A stretch of 58,821 nucleotides of DNA from Tritrichomonas foetus (taxonomy: Eukaryota > Parabasalia > Tritrichomonadida > Tritrichomonadidae). A model generated the notes under the pieces. It worked only from the letters and a program-made list of their open reading frames with translations. It was not told where the DNA came from and made no database searches. Location of the stretch: the NCBI GenBank assembly GCA_001839685.1, contig MLAK01000821.1, positions 1-58,821 of the forward strand, read 5' to 3'. Positions 17,593-26,623 of the stretch are shown in pieces (positions within the stretch are counted from its first letter, which is position 1; every line of letters starts with the position of its first letter). Both the position numbers and the translations under genes were made by a program.

Positions 17593-19830
17593 ATGTTTAC
17601 AATGATACTCTTCTTCATCTTCGCGAAATTTTCTCTCTCGGCTGAGGATCCTGTTGTCTCCGATAACGATATTTTCATGACCAAGCAGACTTGGGGCGAA
17701 TGCCGTCGTGATGTTTCAGTTAATGGAAATAAACTCACAATCAAAGGCGTGGAATACTCCAGCGGTATTGGAACGCACGCCACTTCAATGATCCCAGTCA
17801 CTATTCCAAACGGCGCCAAATCACTGTCAGGTCTTTGCGGAATCGATGATGAAGTGACCTCAAGATCGTCAGTGGAATTCCAGATTTTATCAGGTTCGGA
17901 GGTTCTTTGGAGGTCAGGAGTCATTCGCAACGGAGATGATGCGGCAAAATTCACTGTGCCTGTTCCGGAAGGATCACATAAATTATATCTAATTGCTGAT
18001 GAAGTTGATACAAACGACAATGATCATGCTGACTGGGTTGATCTTCACTGGGATTTCTCACGTTCAGAAATTCATGACAAGGAAGAAGAAAAGCTCAGAA
18101 ATGAACAAAAAGTGAATACAAATGAAATCACTTCACATCAATTCCATGACAAGGGGCCAGAAATCCGGAAAATGATCACTCAAGCTCGAGCCAAGCCAGG
18201 AACAACAATTTTCATTGAGAAAGGTGAATATCACTTTTACAGATCAGGAGCTTTGAATTTGTCATTTTATATCTCCAATCATGAACAGTCAACATTCCAG
18301 CCAATTTGTATTCCTCTTGTTGATCTCGAAGATGTAACTATTGACTGTGGTGGCTCAACATTCATTTTCCACAATCTTGTTGAACCATTTTTAGTCATGG
18401 ATTCGAAAAATGTTACCATCAGAAATGTCATCATCGATAGCTATCGTACATTCTACACTGATATGGTTGTCACTGATCTTGATTACTTCTCAACTACTGT
18501 TAAAATCGACAAAGAAAAGTTTCCTTATGTTGTTGAAAATGGTAAAATTGTATTTGTTGGCGAAGGCTTCACAGTCCCAGCTGAACTTGTCATTGCATAT
18601 GAACAAAAGACAAAAAGAATCCTTCCAGGTATTGGTGGATTGAACTTTAATAACGCTGCTACAGAAAATGATGATGGAACAGTGACATTTGCTCAAAATC
18701 TGAAGAAAAATGGTGTCCAACCAGGCGATTTCTTAACACTTCGTTCCACTGGAAGACCTCATCCAACATTTGTTGTGTATCGTTCATATGGAACTATTAT
18801 TGAACATGTCACAATTCATGATTCATTTGGTATGGCACTTATGGGACAGAGGAGTACAGATATCACTTATAGATTCATCAAAGTGACTTATGGTACCCCA
18901 GATCGTTGTCATTCATCATCAATGGACTCATGTCACTTCTCAAATATGAGAGGTCATATTCAAGTCAATAATAATTTGTTTGAAGGTATGCTTGATGATT
19001 CAATTAATATTCATTGCACTTCATTAAAGATCGCGGAAATTTTAAATCAATCATGTGTGAAATTACAATACATTCATCATCAATCATATGGGTTTGAAAC
19101 TTTCCTTCCAGGTGAAAAGATTCAATTCATCAAATCCAAAACACTTCAACTTTCAGATGTTCGTATAGTAAAAGCTGTTAGAAAACTGTCACCAACAGAA
19201 TTTTTAGTTGAGATCGAAGGAACAATCCCAAGTGATATTGTACAAGGTGATTCAGCTGAAAATGGTGATTATTATGCATCTGTTACATATGAAAATAACA
19301 TTGTTAGAAGTAATATTGCACGTGGCTGTTTGTTTACAACACCCAAAAAAGTTCGAGTTTTCAACAACACATTTGAATATGTATCAGGTTCAGCTATCCT
19401 TCTTGCAGGTGATGCTGCATTTTGGTATGAATCAGGTAATTGTGAAGATGTTTTGATTAGTGGAAATAGATTTGTGAATTCATTAACAACAAAATATGAA
19501 TTTACTAATGCTATTTTCTCATTTTATCCAACAGCCACTGATCTTGACTCGCAAACAAAATACTATCACAGAAATGTCAGAATTGTAAACAACACAATTG
19601 AGACATTTGATGTTCCATTGATTTATTCTATCTCTACAGATACTATTTATTTCGCAGACAACCAAATTATTTATAATGAAGATTTTCCAGGATGGAATGA
19701 AAAAGCTTTCCAACTTGTGAAGTCAAAGAACTGCACAATTTCTAACAATGTTGCAGAACCAGCAAAGGAATGGACAATGGACGACTTTGATTTGGATAAT
19801 ACTGATCCATCAGAAGTTCATATTTTATAA
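17593..19830 (+). CDS. Secreted GH110-family (alpha-1,3-galactosidase-like) protein with NPCBM domain, copy 1
   Basis: The product is 745 residues. A signal peptide (MILFFIFAKFSLSA) is followed by an NPCBM carbohydrate-binding domain (about 22-155: QTWGECRRD, YSSGIGTHATSMI, LSGLCGIDDEV, KLYLIADE, HADWVDLHW). The rest is a right-handed parallel beta-helix matching glycoside hydrolase family 110: FQPICIPLVDLEDVTIDCGG, FHNLVEPFLVMDSKNVTIRN, DSCHFSNMRG, FEGMLDDSINIH and RSNIARGCLFTTP. Asp445 and the pair Asp468/Asp469 are 23-24 residues apart. From memory this equals the spacing of the catalytic aspartates proposed for a marine GH110 enzyme. GH110 enzymes release terminal alpha-1,3-galactose, as on blood-group B and alpha-Gal glycans. 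This copy has DSCH where copy 2 has DATH. A role in secreted digestion or evasion of host mucus glycans is inferred. Confidence 0.88.
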   Translation: MFTMILFFIFAKFSLSAEDPVVSDNDIFMTKQTWGECRRDVSVNGNKLTIKGVEYSSGIGTHATSMIPVTIPNGAKSLSGLCGIDDEVTSRSSVEFQILSGSEVLWRSGVIRNGDDAAKFTVPVPEGSHKLYLIADEVDTNDNDHADWVDLHWDFSRSEIHDKEEEKLRNEQKVNTNEITSHQFHDKGPEIRKMITQARAKPGTTIFIEKGEYHFYRSGALNLSFYISNHEQSTFQPICIPLVDLEDVTIDCGGSTFIFHNLVEPFLVMDSKNVTIRNVIIDSYRTFYTDMVVTDLDYFSTTVKIDKEKFPYVVENGKIVFVGEGFTVPAELVIAYEQKTKRILPGIGGLNFNNAATENDDGTVTFAQNLKKNGVQPGDFLTLRSTGRPHPTFVVYRSYGTIIEHVTIHDSFGMALMGQRSTDITYRFIKVTYGTPDRCHSSSMDSCHFSNMRGHIQVNNNLFEGMLDDSINIHCTSLKIAEILNQSCVKLQYIHHQSYGFETFLPGEKIQFIKSKTLQLSDVRIVKAVRKLSPTEFLVEIEGTIPSDIVQGDSAENGDYYASVTYENNIVRSNIARGCLFTTPKKVRVFNNTFEYVSGSAILLAGDAAFWYESGNCEDVLISGNRFVNSLTTKYEFTNAIFSFYPTATDLDSQTKYYHRNVRIVNNTIETFDVPLIYSISTDTIYFADNQIIYNEDFPGWNEKAFQLVKSKNCTISNNVAEPAKEWTMDDFDLDNTDPSEVHIL

Positions 19831-20646
19831 ATTTGAAGAAATAATTTAGTAAAAGATATATATCTTTTAATCGAAGAATTAAAAAGATGAATATTTGCTT
19901 ATGATCAGATATATATATAATGAAAATGTGAAGAAGCAATAAAGAATAACGATATCATTATTTCATAGCTACGATGAAATCTACATAGATAATGAAGGTC
20001 AATTTTTCTATCGATCAAGGTATAACATTTATTTCGACAATGATAAAAACTACAATGTTATCATGATGTTATATGACTCATTAGTCACATGTGACATGTC
20101 ATAAACATGTCATAAACATGTGCTAATTTATGTCATAAATTTCAGAGAATTAAATATGGAATCCTCAACTTGAGGAGATGACGGAAGAGTCACATTTCCC
20201 AAAAGAAAATATTACATTCTTTTCAATATGAAAGCCGTTGAATGATGATTATTCTCTATACCGTTGCAAAGTGAGGTGATTTCAAATCAAATCAAATCCA
20301 ACATCCACATTGAATTTTTTCTATGAAGGTTTAGATAATTGAATGAGGCGTAAAAGGTCCTCAAAAATAAACAACTTTTTCTGTTCCAATAAATCATCAA
20401 TGATTATTATACCGGAGACTCTGATCTTCCTCATTATATTTTCACTTTCTTCGATAAAAATATGCCAATTTTCATTTCGATATTTTTTTATTTTCCACCA
20501 AATAAATCTCACAATTGATTTCTATTATCAACTCACTTTTTTCTGAAGGGAATTGAATTCCGTAACTTCTCATCATACAAAAAGTGGATATGTCTATTCA
20601 ATTAATTTGACTATAAAGTTTGCAACATCAAATCAAAAAAAAAAAA
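19831..20646. other. Spacer between the two GH110 genes
   Basis: AT-rich, with a small cluster of catgtcataaa direct repeats around 20085-20140 that also includes CATGTGACATG inverted symmetry. An 11-13 base poly-A run directly precedes the second start. No gene was seen, and the flanks of the two copies do not look alike. Confidence 0.5.
20090..20142 (+). repeat. Short direct and inverted repeats around catgtcataaa
   Basis: Three near-copies of acatgtcataa in a row, next to CACATGTGACATG, which is self-complementary at its core. They lie in the GH110 intergenic spacer and could be regulatory or neutral. Confidence 0.55.
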
Positions 20647-22941
20647 ATGCTCTTTAACTTCGCATTCTTTCTCTTGAGTCAACTCGTCGTTTCTGCTCCA
20701 TCAAATGATGTTGTAGTTACCGATATAGACATTCTTATGACCAAGCAGACTTGGGGCGAATGCCGACGCGATCTTTCCGTTGATGGCAATAAACTCAGAA
20801 TCAAAGGCGTCGAATACTCCTCAGGTATTGGAACACACGCTACATCAATGATTCCAGTCACAGTTCCATCAAACGCACAAACACTTTCAGGAGCCTGCGG
20901 TATCGACGACGAGGTTTCATCTCTTTCATCAGTCGTTTTTTCGGTTTTATCTGGCTCAGAAGTCCTCTGGACATCTGGTGTCCTTAGGAACGGAGATGCC
21001 GCCAAAACATTTACAGTCACAATTCCAGCAGGTTCGACAAAATTATATCTTCTCGCCGACGAATACGATTTAAACCAATATGATCACGCCGATTGGGTAG
21101 ATCTTCATTGGGACAATACAGTACAAACAAAAGCTGACGGAAAGGCCAAATTATCGATTCATTATTTCGATCGAATATCAAACACAATTACAAAGAAAAT
21201 CCGCCGTAATAATAAAATCTATGCCAGAAGCTACGGTCTTGTGCCAAACGAGTTCGAAGATCAAGGGCCAAAATTGAGAAAAATGATTACAATGGCGCGA
21301 GCAACGCCAGGCACCACAATTTTCTTAGAAAAAGGTGAATACCATTTCTATGAAACCGGCGCATTGAAAATGAGCTATCACGTCTCCAACCACGACCAGC
21401 CAACCTTCCAGCCAGTTTGCGTGCCGCTTGTCGACTTGAATGGTGTAACCATTGATGGCTCTGGCTCGACTTTTGTTTTCCATAATCTTGTGGAGCCCTT
21501 CTTAATCATGGATTCAACTGATGTAACAATCCAAAACGTTCACATTGACAGCTATCGTCCACTATATACCGATGCTGTTGTTACTGATGCTGACTACTTC
21601 TCAACAACAGTCAGGATCGACAAAGACAAGTTCCCATACCAAGTTCAGAACAAGAACATCATTTTCGTTGGTGAAGGCTTTACTGTTAATCCAAAAGTTA
21701 TCATTCCATTTGATCCAACAACTCGCCACATTCTCCCGGAATCACAAGGAATCGTCTTCAGTGGTGCTGTTGTTGAGAACGATGATGGAACAGTCACATT
21801 CGCTCAAAACTTGAAGAAATATGGTGTTCAAGCAGGTACTTTACTTACAATTAGATCTTATGATAGACCACATCCAGGTTTTGTTCTTTACAGAGCAACA
21901 CGCACTACATTAAACAATGTTCAAATTCACGACTCACTTGGTATGGGACTTCTTGCCCAGAGATCAACTGATATCACGATTGTAGACTCACAGGTTACAT
22001 ATGGATCATCTACTCGTGCACACAGTGCATCTTGTGATGCAACTCACTTTTCAAATACACGTGGTCTCATTAAAGTGACAGGTTGTTTATTCGAAGCAAT
22101 GCTTGATGATGCAATTAATGTTCACTGCACTTCTTTGAAGATTGTCGAAGTTATCAACAATTCATGTGTAAAACTCCAATACATGCACGGACAAGCTGTT
22201 GGCTTCGAAACTTTCCTTCCAGGTGAAAAAATCCAATTCATCCGCGCGAGAACTATGGAGCTTTCTGAAATTAGAACTGTTAAATCTGTTAGAAAACTTT
22301 CTACTACTCTTCTTTATGTTGAAATCGAAGGAACTCTTCCATCTGATATCGCTGTAAATGATGCAGTCGAAAATGCTGATTATTATCCAGAAGTCCACTT
22401 TGAAAATAACATTGTTAGAAATAACATTGCCCGCGGTTGTCTCTTCACTACTCCACTTCAAGTTCGTGTGATTGATAACGTTTTCGATCACATTTCTGGA
22501 TCAGCAATCCTTCTTGCTGGTGATGCAGCTAATTGGTTTGAATCTGGTGGCTGCAAAGATGTTTTAATTAGTGGAAACAGAGTTATTAATGCATTAACTT
22601 CAATTTACCAATTCACTAATGCAGTCTTCTCATTCTATCCAACAATTTCAGATGTTAAGTCACAAAAAACACTTTATCATAGAAATGTAAAAATTGTAAA
22701 CAATTCCATTGAAACCTTCGACTGCCCACTTCTATTCGCAATTTCAACCGATACAATATACATTGGAAACAATACAATCAACTATAATAATGATTACAAA
22801 GCATGGGGACAAAAAACGTTCCAACTCCAGACTTGCAGGAATGTTACCCTCGAAGATAACTTAATTACACCTGAAAAGAAATGGTCAATTGATGATTTCT
22901 CTCTCGATAACACTGATGAATCAGAAGTTCACATCAACTAA
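20647..22941 (+). CDS. Secreted GH110-family (alpha-1,3-galactosidase-like) protein with NPCBM domain, copy 2
   Basis: The product is 764 residues from the ATG at about 20647; the frame is open upstream only from a TTG, and the ATG gives a clean signal peptide (MLFNFAFFLLSQLVVSA). Order of domains is the same as copy 1: NPCBM (about 25-160), a linker about 30 residues longer and rich in Lys/Arg, then the GH110 beta-helix with FQPVCVPLVDLNGVTIDGSG, SCDATHFSNTRG (Asp464), FEAMLDDAINVH (Asp487/Asp488) and NNIARGCLFTTP. The 23-24 residue spacing of these aspartates equals copy 1. By eye the two proteins are alike over their full length, so they are a tandem duplication. Codons here are clearly more GC-rich than in copy 1, which suggests different expression levels or an older split. 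Confidence 0.9.
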   Translation: MLFNFAFFLLSQLVVSAPSNDVVVTDIDILMTKQTWGECRRDLSVDGNKLRIKGVEYSSGIGTHATSMIPVTVPSNAQTLSGACGIDDEVSSLSSVVFSVLSGSEVLWTSGVLRNGDAAKTFTVTIPAGSTKLYLLADEYDLNQYDHADWVDLHWDNTVQTKADGKAKLSIHYFDRISNTITKKIRRNNKIYARSYGLVPNEFEDQGPKLRKMITMARATPGTTIFLEKGEYHFYETGALKMSYHVSNHDQPTFQPVCVPLVDLNGVTIDGSGSTFVFHNLVEPFLIMDSTDVTIQNVHIDSYRPLYTDAVVTDADYFSTTVRIDKDKFPYQVQNKNIIFVGEGFTVNPKVIIPFDPTTRHILPESQGIVFSGAVVENDDGTVTFAQNLKKYGVQAGTLLTIRSYDRPHPGFVLYRATRTTLNNVQIHDSLGMGLLAQRSTDITIVDSQVTYGSSTRAHSASCDATHFSNTRGLIKVTGCLFEAMLDDAINVHCTSLKIVEVINNSCVKLQYMHGQAVGFETFLPGEKIQFIRARTMELSEIRTVKSVRKLSTTLLYVEIEGTLPSDIAVNDAVENADYYPEVHFENNIVRNNIARGCLFTTPLQVRVIDNVFDHISGSAILLAGDAANWFESGGCKDVLISGNRVINALTSIYQFTNAVFSFYPTISDVKSQKTLYHRNVKIVNNSIETFDCPLLFAISTDTIYIGNNTINYNNDYKAWGQKTFQLQTCRNVTLEDNLITPEKKWSIDDFSLDNTDESEVHIN

Positions 22942-23507
22942 ACTATTAATTAATGAAAACTTTTTTTTTCCACAAAATTATAAATCATTTTCATAAAGTC
23001 TGAATCACCATAAATTCGATTTTAGAATAGGAAAAGAAATGAAAAGAATCAGAGAAGACTTTCATTTATTTGGGTATATCATCAATCATTATCTTGTTGA
23101 AATAAAATTTTACTTTACCTCCAAGCACCATCCTAAATTTTTACATAAAAAGGTCTTTTCCTGTTTTTTAAAGCGAAATGAAATTCAATTTTTTCGATGA
23201 TTTAAAAGCTCAACTTGTTCTAAAGTGATATTATGCATTTGAATAGTTTCTAATTTAGTATTATCGACTAATATTTTCTAATTTTTAATTGGAATATTGT
23301 TCACGATTTTGAAAACCTATCCGATACCATTTATGTTTAGAAAAAAACATATATTGTTATTTATGTTCAATCTTTTTTTATCATCTAGCCAAGAACAAAT
23401 TGATTTATTGACATTATAAAAGATGATAAATTAATATGGAAAGAATAGAAAATTACATTTTAATATAAACATATTTTATGCAGTAAATAACATATTTATT
23501 AAACAAT
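22942..23507. other. Spacer between convergent GH110 copy 2 and CLASP-like genes
   Basis: Very AT-rich 3'-to-3' spacer of 566 bases. No gene, RNA or repeat was recognised. Confidence 0.5.
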
Positions 23508-26297
23508 TTATGCGGATTTATCATGATTTTTTAAAAGATAATAGTGAACCATCTTTTTGCTAATATTTGGGAGTTTGTTGATTTCGCCATCAAAAACTTT
23601 TCCAATTGACTTTCTTAAAGAAACAATAAGTAGGATAGTTGATTTTCTCATTAAAGCATGGGAATCTTCAAGAAGCGGTTTAATTAATGACATTAATTCT
23701 TGTAGGCGTGGAGAAATATCACGTGATTTATAATGCTGAACCACACAGGTTAAAAAATCTATTGATTTGGTCGAAGTGTCACTTTTCATGAAATCAATTG
23801 CAGCATCTAACAAATTAGATGAATTGGATCCTTTTTCGATTGAGGCAATAGAATCTATACATTTAACTACTTGATCAGAATAACCAGAATGTATAAATTT
23901 AACTAATTTTGGAATCGAACTATCAATATATTCAGCATTTGTATCATTAAAGAAAGAAATAAGTTGATTAAAGACTATATTTTTTGATTTTTCAACTGTA
24001 AGTTGTCTTAAAAGATCTTCTAATTTACTTTCTGGGTTATTTGAAGCTTTGTACTGTGCAACTGAGGTCAAAACACGTGCTGGTTTTTGTTTTAGTTTTG
24101 TTTGTTCTTTTAGATCGTGTGAAGCATTGTTGGATTGGGATTCTGTGGATTTATTAAATGTCATTGATGAATCATTATTCTTTGATTTTTGATATGCAGA
24201 AGAATCATTTGGTTCTAAATAAAGAGACCTTAAAAGTTGTGTCCATTGATCATCAACAGAATTTGCAAAAGCAACAAAAACTTTGGAATTCATTTCATTT
24301 ATTTTATTAAGTAAACCAACAGAAAGTGCAGAAAAACGTTGCTCTTTTGTAGTTTCATAAACTTTACAACAAATTGGAAGTAAAGATGCAGCTATTTCAT
24401 CATTATATAAAGCGGATTCATCAATTCGAACAAGATTAGCAACAAATGATAATAATGCATCAGATATTGGACACTTGATTGCAATTTCTAGTAATTTATC
24501 TGATGGAAAGTTTGAAGAGATTGCTCGCAATGCAGTCGAGGCATTAACAGATGTTTTTGATTTTTGTTTATCTGCTTTATCAATAATACTTCTTACAAAC
24601 ATTTCAAGATTAGACTCAAAAGCATTAGGAATAATTTTAATAATGTCAACAAATAGATTTAATGTAGAAACTTGAATTTGTTCAATTGGAGATTGTAAAC
24701 ATACTAAAAATCCATCAGTAATTGATTCAGCATAGTCCTCAATATAAACATTTTGTTTTGTTGCGATTGTTGTTCGAATAGTATCGAGAAATTCATTTTC
24801 ATTTCCTTCAACACACTCAAAGTTTTTAATATTAAATGATCCTAATGAAGTTGTGAAATAACTTGATGAAGAAAGTTCAATTGTCTTTTCTTTTTTATTG
24901 TGCTGATCATTTTCTTTAGATGCAAAATGTACAGAAAGATTATTATTGTTTGATTTTGGTCTATCTTTAGAAAAAGATGAAGTTGTTGCTTTGGCAGAAG
25001 GATCATAAATAAACGATACTGTTTGTGCCTCATCTTTAGGCTTTGAAATCATTGAAATTGATTGATTTGAAGCATAAGTTTTCGGTTCAAATGAAAAAGT
25101 AATTGTTTGAGATTCATTGTCTTCATTATATTTATTATTCTTATGCTGTTCAGAATCAACTTGAAAAGATAAACTTCTCTTTTTTACAGGTATATTCGAA
25201 ACATATTGTTTTGAACCATTTTTCAACTCAGCTGAATTATTCAAAGAATTGTTGAATGAATTATTTAATGAACTATTTAGTGAATTGTTAAATGAATTAT
25301 TAGCTGGTTTAGTTGGATAATTGTTGTGTGAATTATTGTTTTGTGGATTTTTTTCAGCTTGACTTAATTCACCTTTATTTGTTGAACTTTGATTGACTTT
25401 TTTTTGTTTTGGTGGATCATAAGAAAAAGAAATTGTGTTAGAAAAATCTTTCGAATAAGAATTCATACTTTTTGATGGAAAAGAAAAATCATTTTTAGAT
25501 TTATTGTTCAAACCATTCAAGCCAGTATTTGAAGAGTTATTGGAACTGGTATTCGCAATGGTTGGATAAAGAATAGAATTTCGATCTGGAAATAGTTTCA
25601 TGAGTTGTGAAGAAGCTAGTCTTGCATTATTTCGAACATCAAAATTGGAGTCAGACAATAACTCATAAATGCTTTTTTCAAGTTGTTTGAAATAAGGTAA
25701 CAATATATTTCTTGACCATTCAATCAAGATAAATTTCAATCCTTCAACTGAAATATTTCGCTGAATGTGCGATTGAGATGAACAGTGATCTATGACAGAT
25801 GACAAAACCTTCTTGGATTGGCAGTTTTGAATGATTGCAAAAATGGCATAGCGACAAGAATTTGCAATAATTTGTGTGCCAGTTGATGTTGGCTGAAATA
25901 ATATAGGTAAAACTGCATCAGCAACATTTTCAAAACGATCTCTGAGATTTTTCGCTAATTGTGATATTAATAAACAACTGTACTTGACTAAAGTGCTCCG
26001 GCTGTTTAAAATACATCCGCCAAGTTCAGGAACCAAATTTGGGAGTTGAGAAACAAAATTTTGAAATGAACATGCATTTCCTTTAACTAACGATAAAGCT
26101 TTTTGAATAACTGCCAATTGATCATCCCAATCTTTGCTATTTTGAAAACCGGCTATTAAGTTCGAAACTTCTTTACTAGCTAATATTTCATTTTGGATAA
26201 TAACGGGCTCAATATTGTCGCCTGCTGAATCGAATAACGAAGAAATTAATTGTGAGATATCGTTTGTACGAGAGTTTTGAGAAAATGAATTCGTCAT
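23508..26297 (-). CDS. CLASP-like microtubule-associated TOG/HEAT protein
   Basis: The product is 929 residues. The N-terminus matches the CLASP TOG fold: FQNSKDWDDQLAVIQKALSL (about 50), CILNSRSTLVKYSCLLISQL, FENVADAVLPILFQPTSTGT, IIANSCRYAIFAII and RNISVEGLKFILIEW, then VRNNARLASSQLMKLFPDR (about 225-245). A Ser/Asn-rich disordered middle (about 260-480) contains NNSFNNSL-type repeats and basic stretches typical of microtubule-binding linkers. A second HEAT array lies about 500-930 (STLNLFVDIIKIIP, ASTALRAISSNFP). CLASPs stabilise plus ends of microtubules in the spindle and cytoskeleton, and trichomonads have an elaborate microtubular skeleton. It is divergent with the TRAPPC10-like gene, sharing 326 bases. 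Confidence 0.75.
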   Translation of the reverse strand: MTNSFSQNSRTNDISQLISSLFDSAGDNIEPVIIQNEILASKEVSNLIAGFQNSKDWDDQLAVIQKALSLVKGNACSFQNFVSQLPNLVPELGGCILNSRSTLVKYSCLLISQLAKNLRDRFENVADAVLPILFQPTSTGTQIIANSCRYAIFAIIQNCQSKKVLSSVIDHCSSQSHIQRNISVEGLKFILIEWSRNILLPYFKQLEKSIYELLSDSNFDVRNNARLASSQLMKLFPDRNSILYPTIANTSSNNSSNTGLNGLNNKSKNDFSFPSKSMNSYSKDFSNTISFSYDPPKQKKVNQSSTNKGELSQAEKNPQNNNSHNNYPTKPANNSFNNSLNSSLNNSFNNSLNNSAELKNGSKQYVSNIPVKKRSLSFQVDSEQHKNNKYNEDNESQTITFSFEPKTYASNQSISMISKPKDEAQTVSFIYDPSAKATTSSFSKDRPKSNNNNLSVHFASKENDQHNKKEKTIELSSSSYFTTSLGSFNIKNFECVEGNENEFLDTIRTTIATKQNVYIEDYAESITDGFLVCLQSPIEQIQVSTLNLFVDIIKIIPNAFESNLEMFVRSIIDKADKQKSKTSVNASTALRAISSNFPSDKLLEIAIKCPISDALLSFVANLVRIDESALYNDEIAASLLPICCKVYETTKEQRFSALSVGLLNKINEMNSKVFVAFANSVDDQWTQLLRSLYLEPNDSSAYQKSKNNDSSMTFNKSTESQSNNASHDLKEQTKLKQKPARVLTSVAQYKASNNPESKLEDLLRQLTVEKSKNIVFNQLISFFNDTNAEYIDSSIPKLVKFIHSGYSDQVVKCIDSIASIEKGSNSSNLLDAAIDFMKSDTSTKSIDFLTCVVQHYKSRDISPRLQELMSLIKPLLEDSHALMRKSTILLIVSLRKSIGKVFDGEINKLPNISKKMVHYYLLKNHDKSA

Positions 26298-26623
26298 TTA
26301 TCCCAAAAATCCTTTTTTTCCATTAATGCAGACGTTTAAAAATAAAAAATCATCATATTGAATGTGTGACCAAATAGACTGTGAACTGTGAACTTTTTAA
26401 AAGACTAATAAATAATGAAAATTCAAGACAAATCTGGTCGCACTTTAAATTTTTCTATTTTCTGAAAATTGTACTTTCAGATTATAAATGGCCAAAAATA
26501 TCACGATCAATCTGCCAAATAAAAACAGAAAAATTGATGTCGATGTCAGAGAAAAAGTCATTGTAATTGTTCAATAGTTTATCATATTATTTCTTTTCAA
26601 AAAGTTATTTCATCATTTTTTAC
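26298..26623. promoter_or_regulatory. Shared divergent upstream region of CLASP-like and TRAPPC10-like genes
   Basis: 326 bases hold both 5' ends. An initiator-like TCATT at 26613 serves the plus-strand gene. No equivalent is obvious for the minus-strand gene. Confidence 0.45.
26613..26617 (+). promoter_or_regulatory. Initiator-like TCATT of TRAPPC10-like gene
   Basis: Lies 6 bases before the ATG at 26624. It argues for ATG 26624 over the longer open frame, which starts only with TTG at 26567. Confidence 0.5.
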
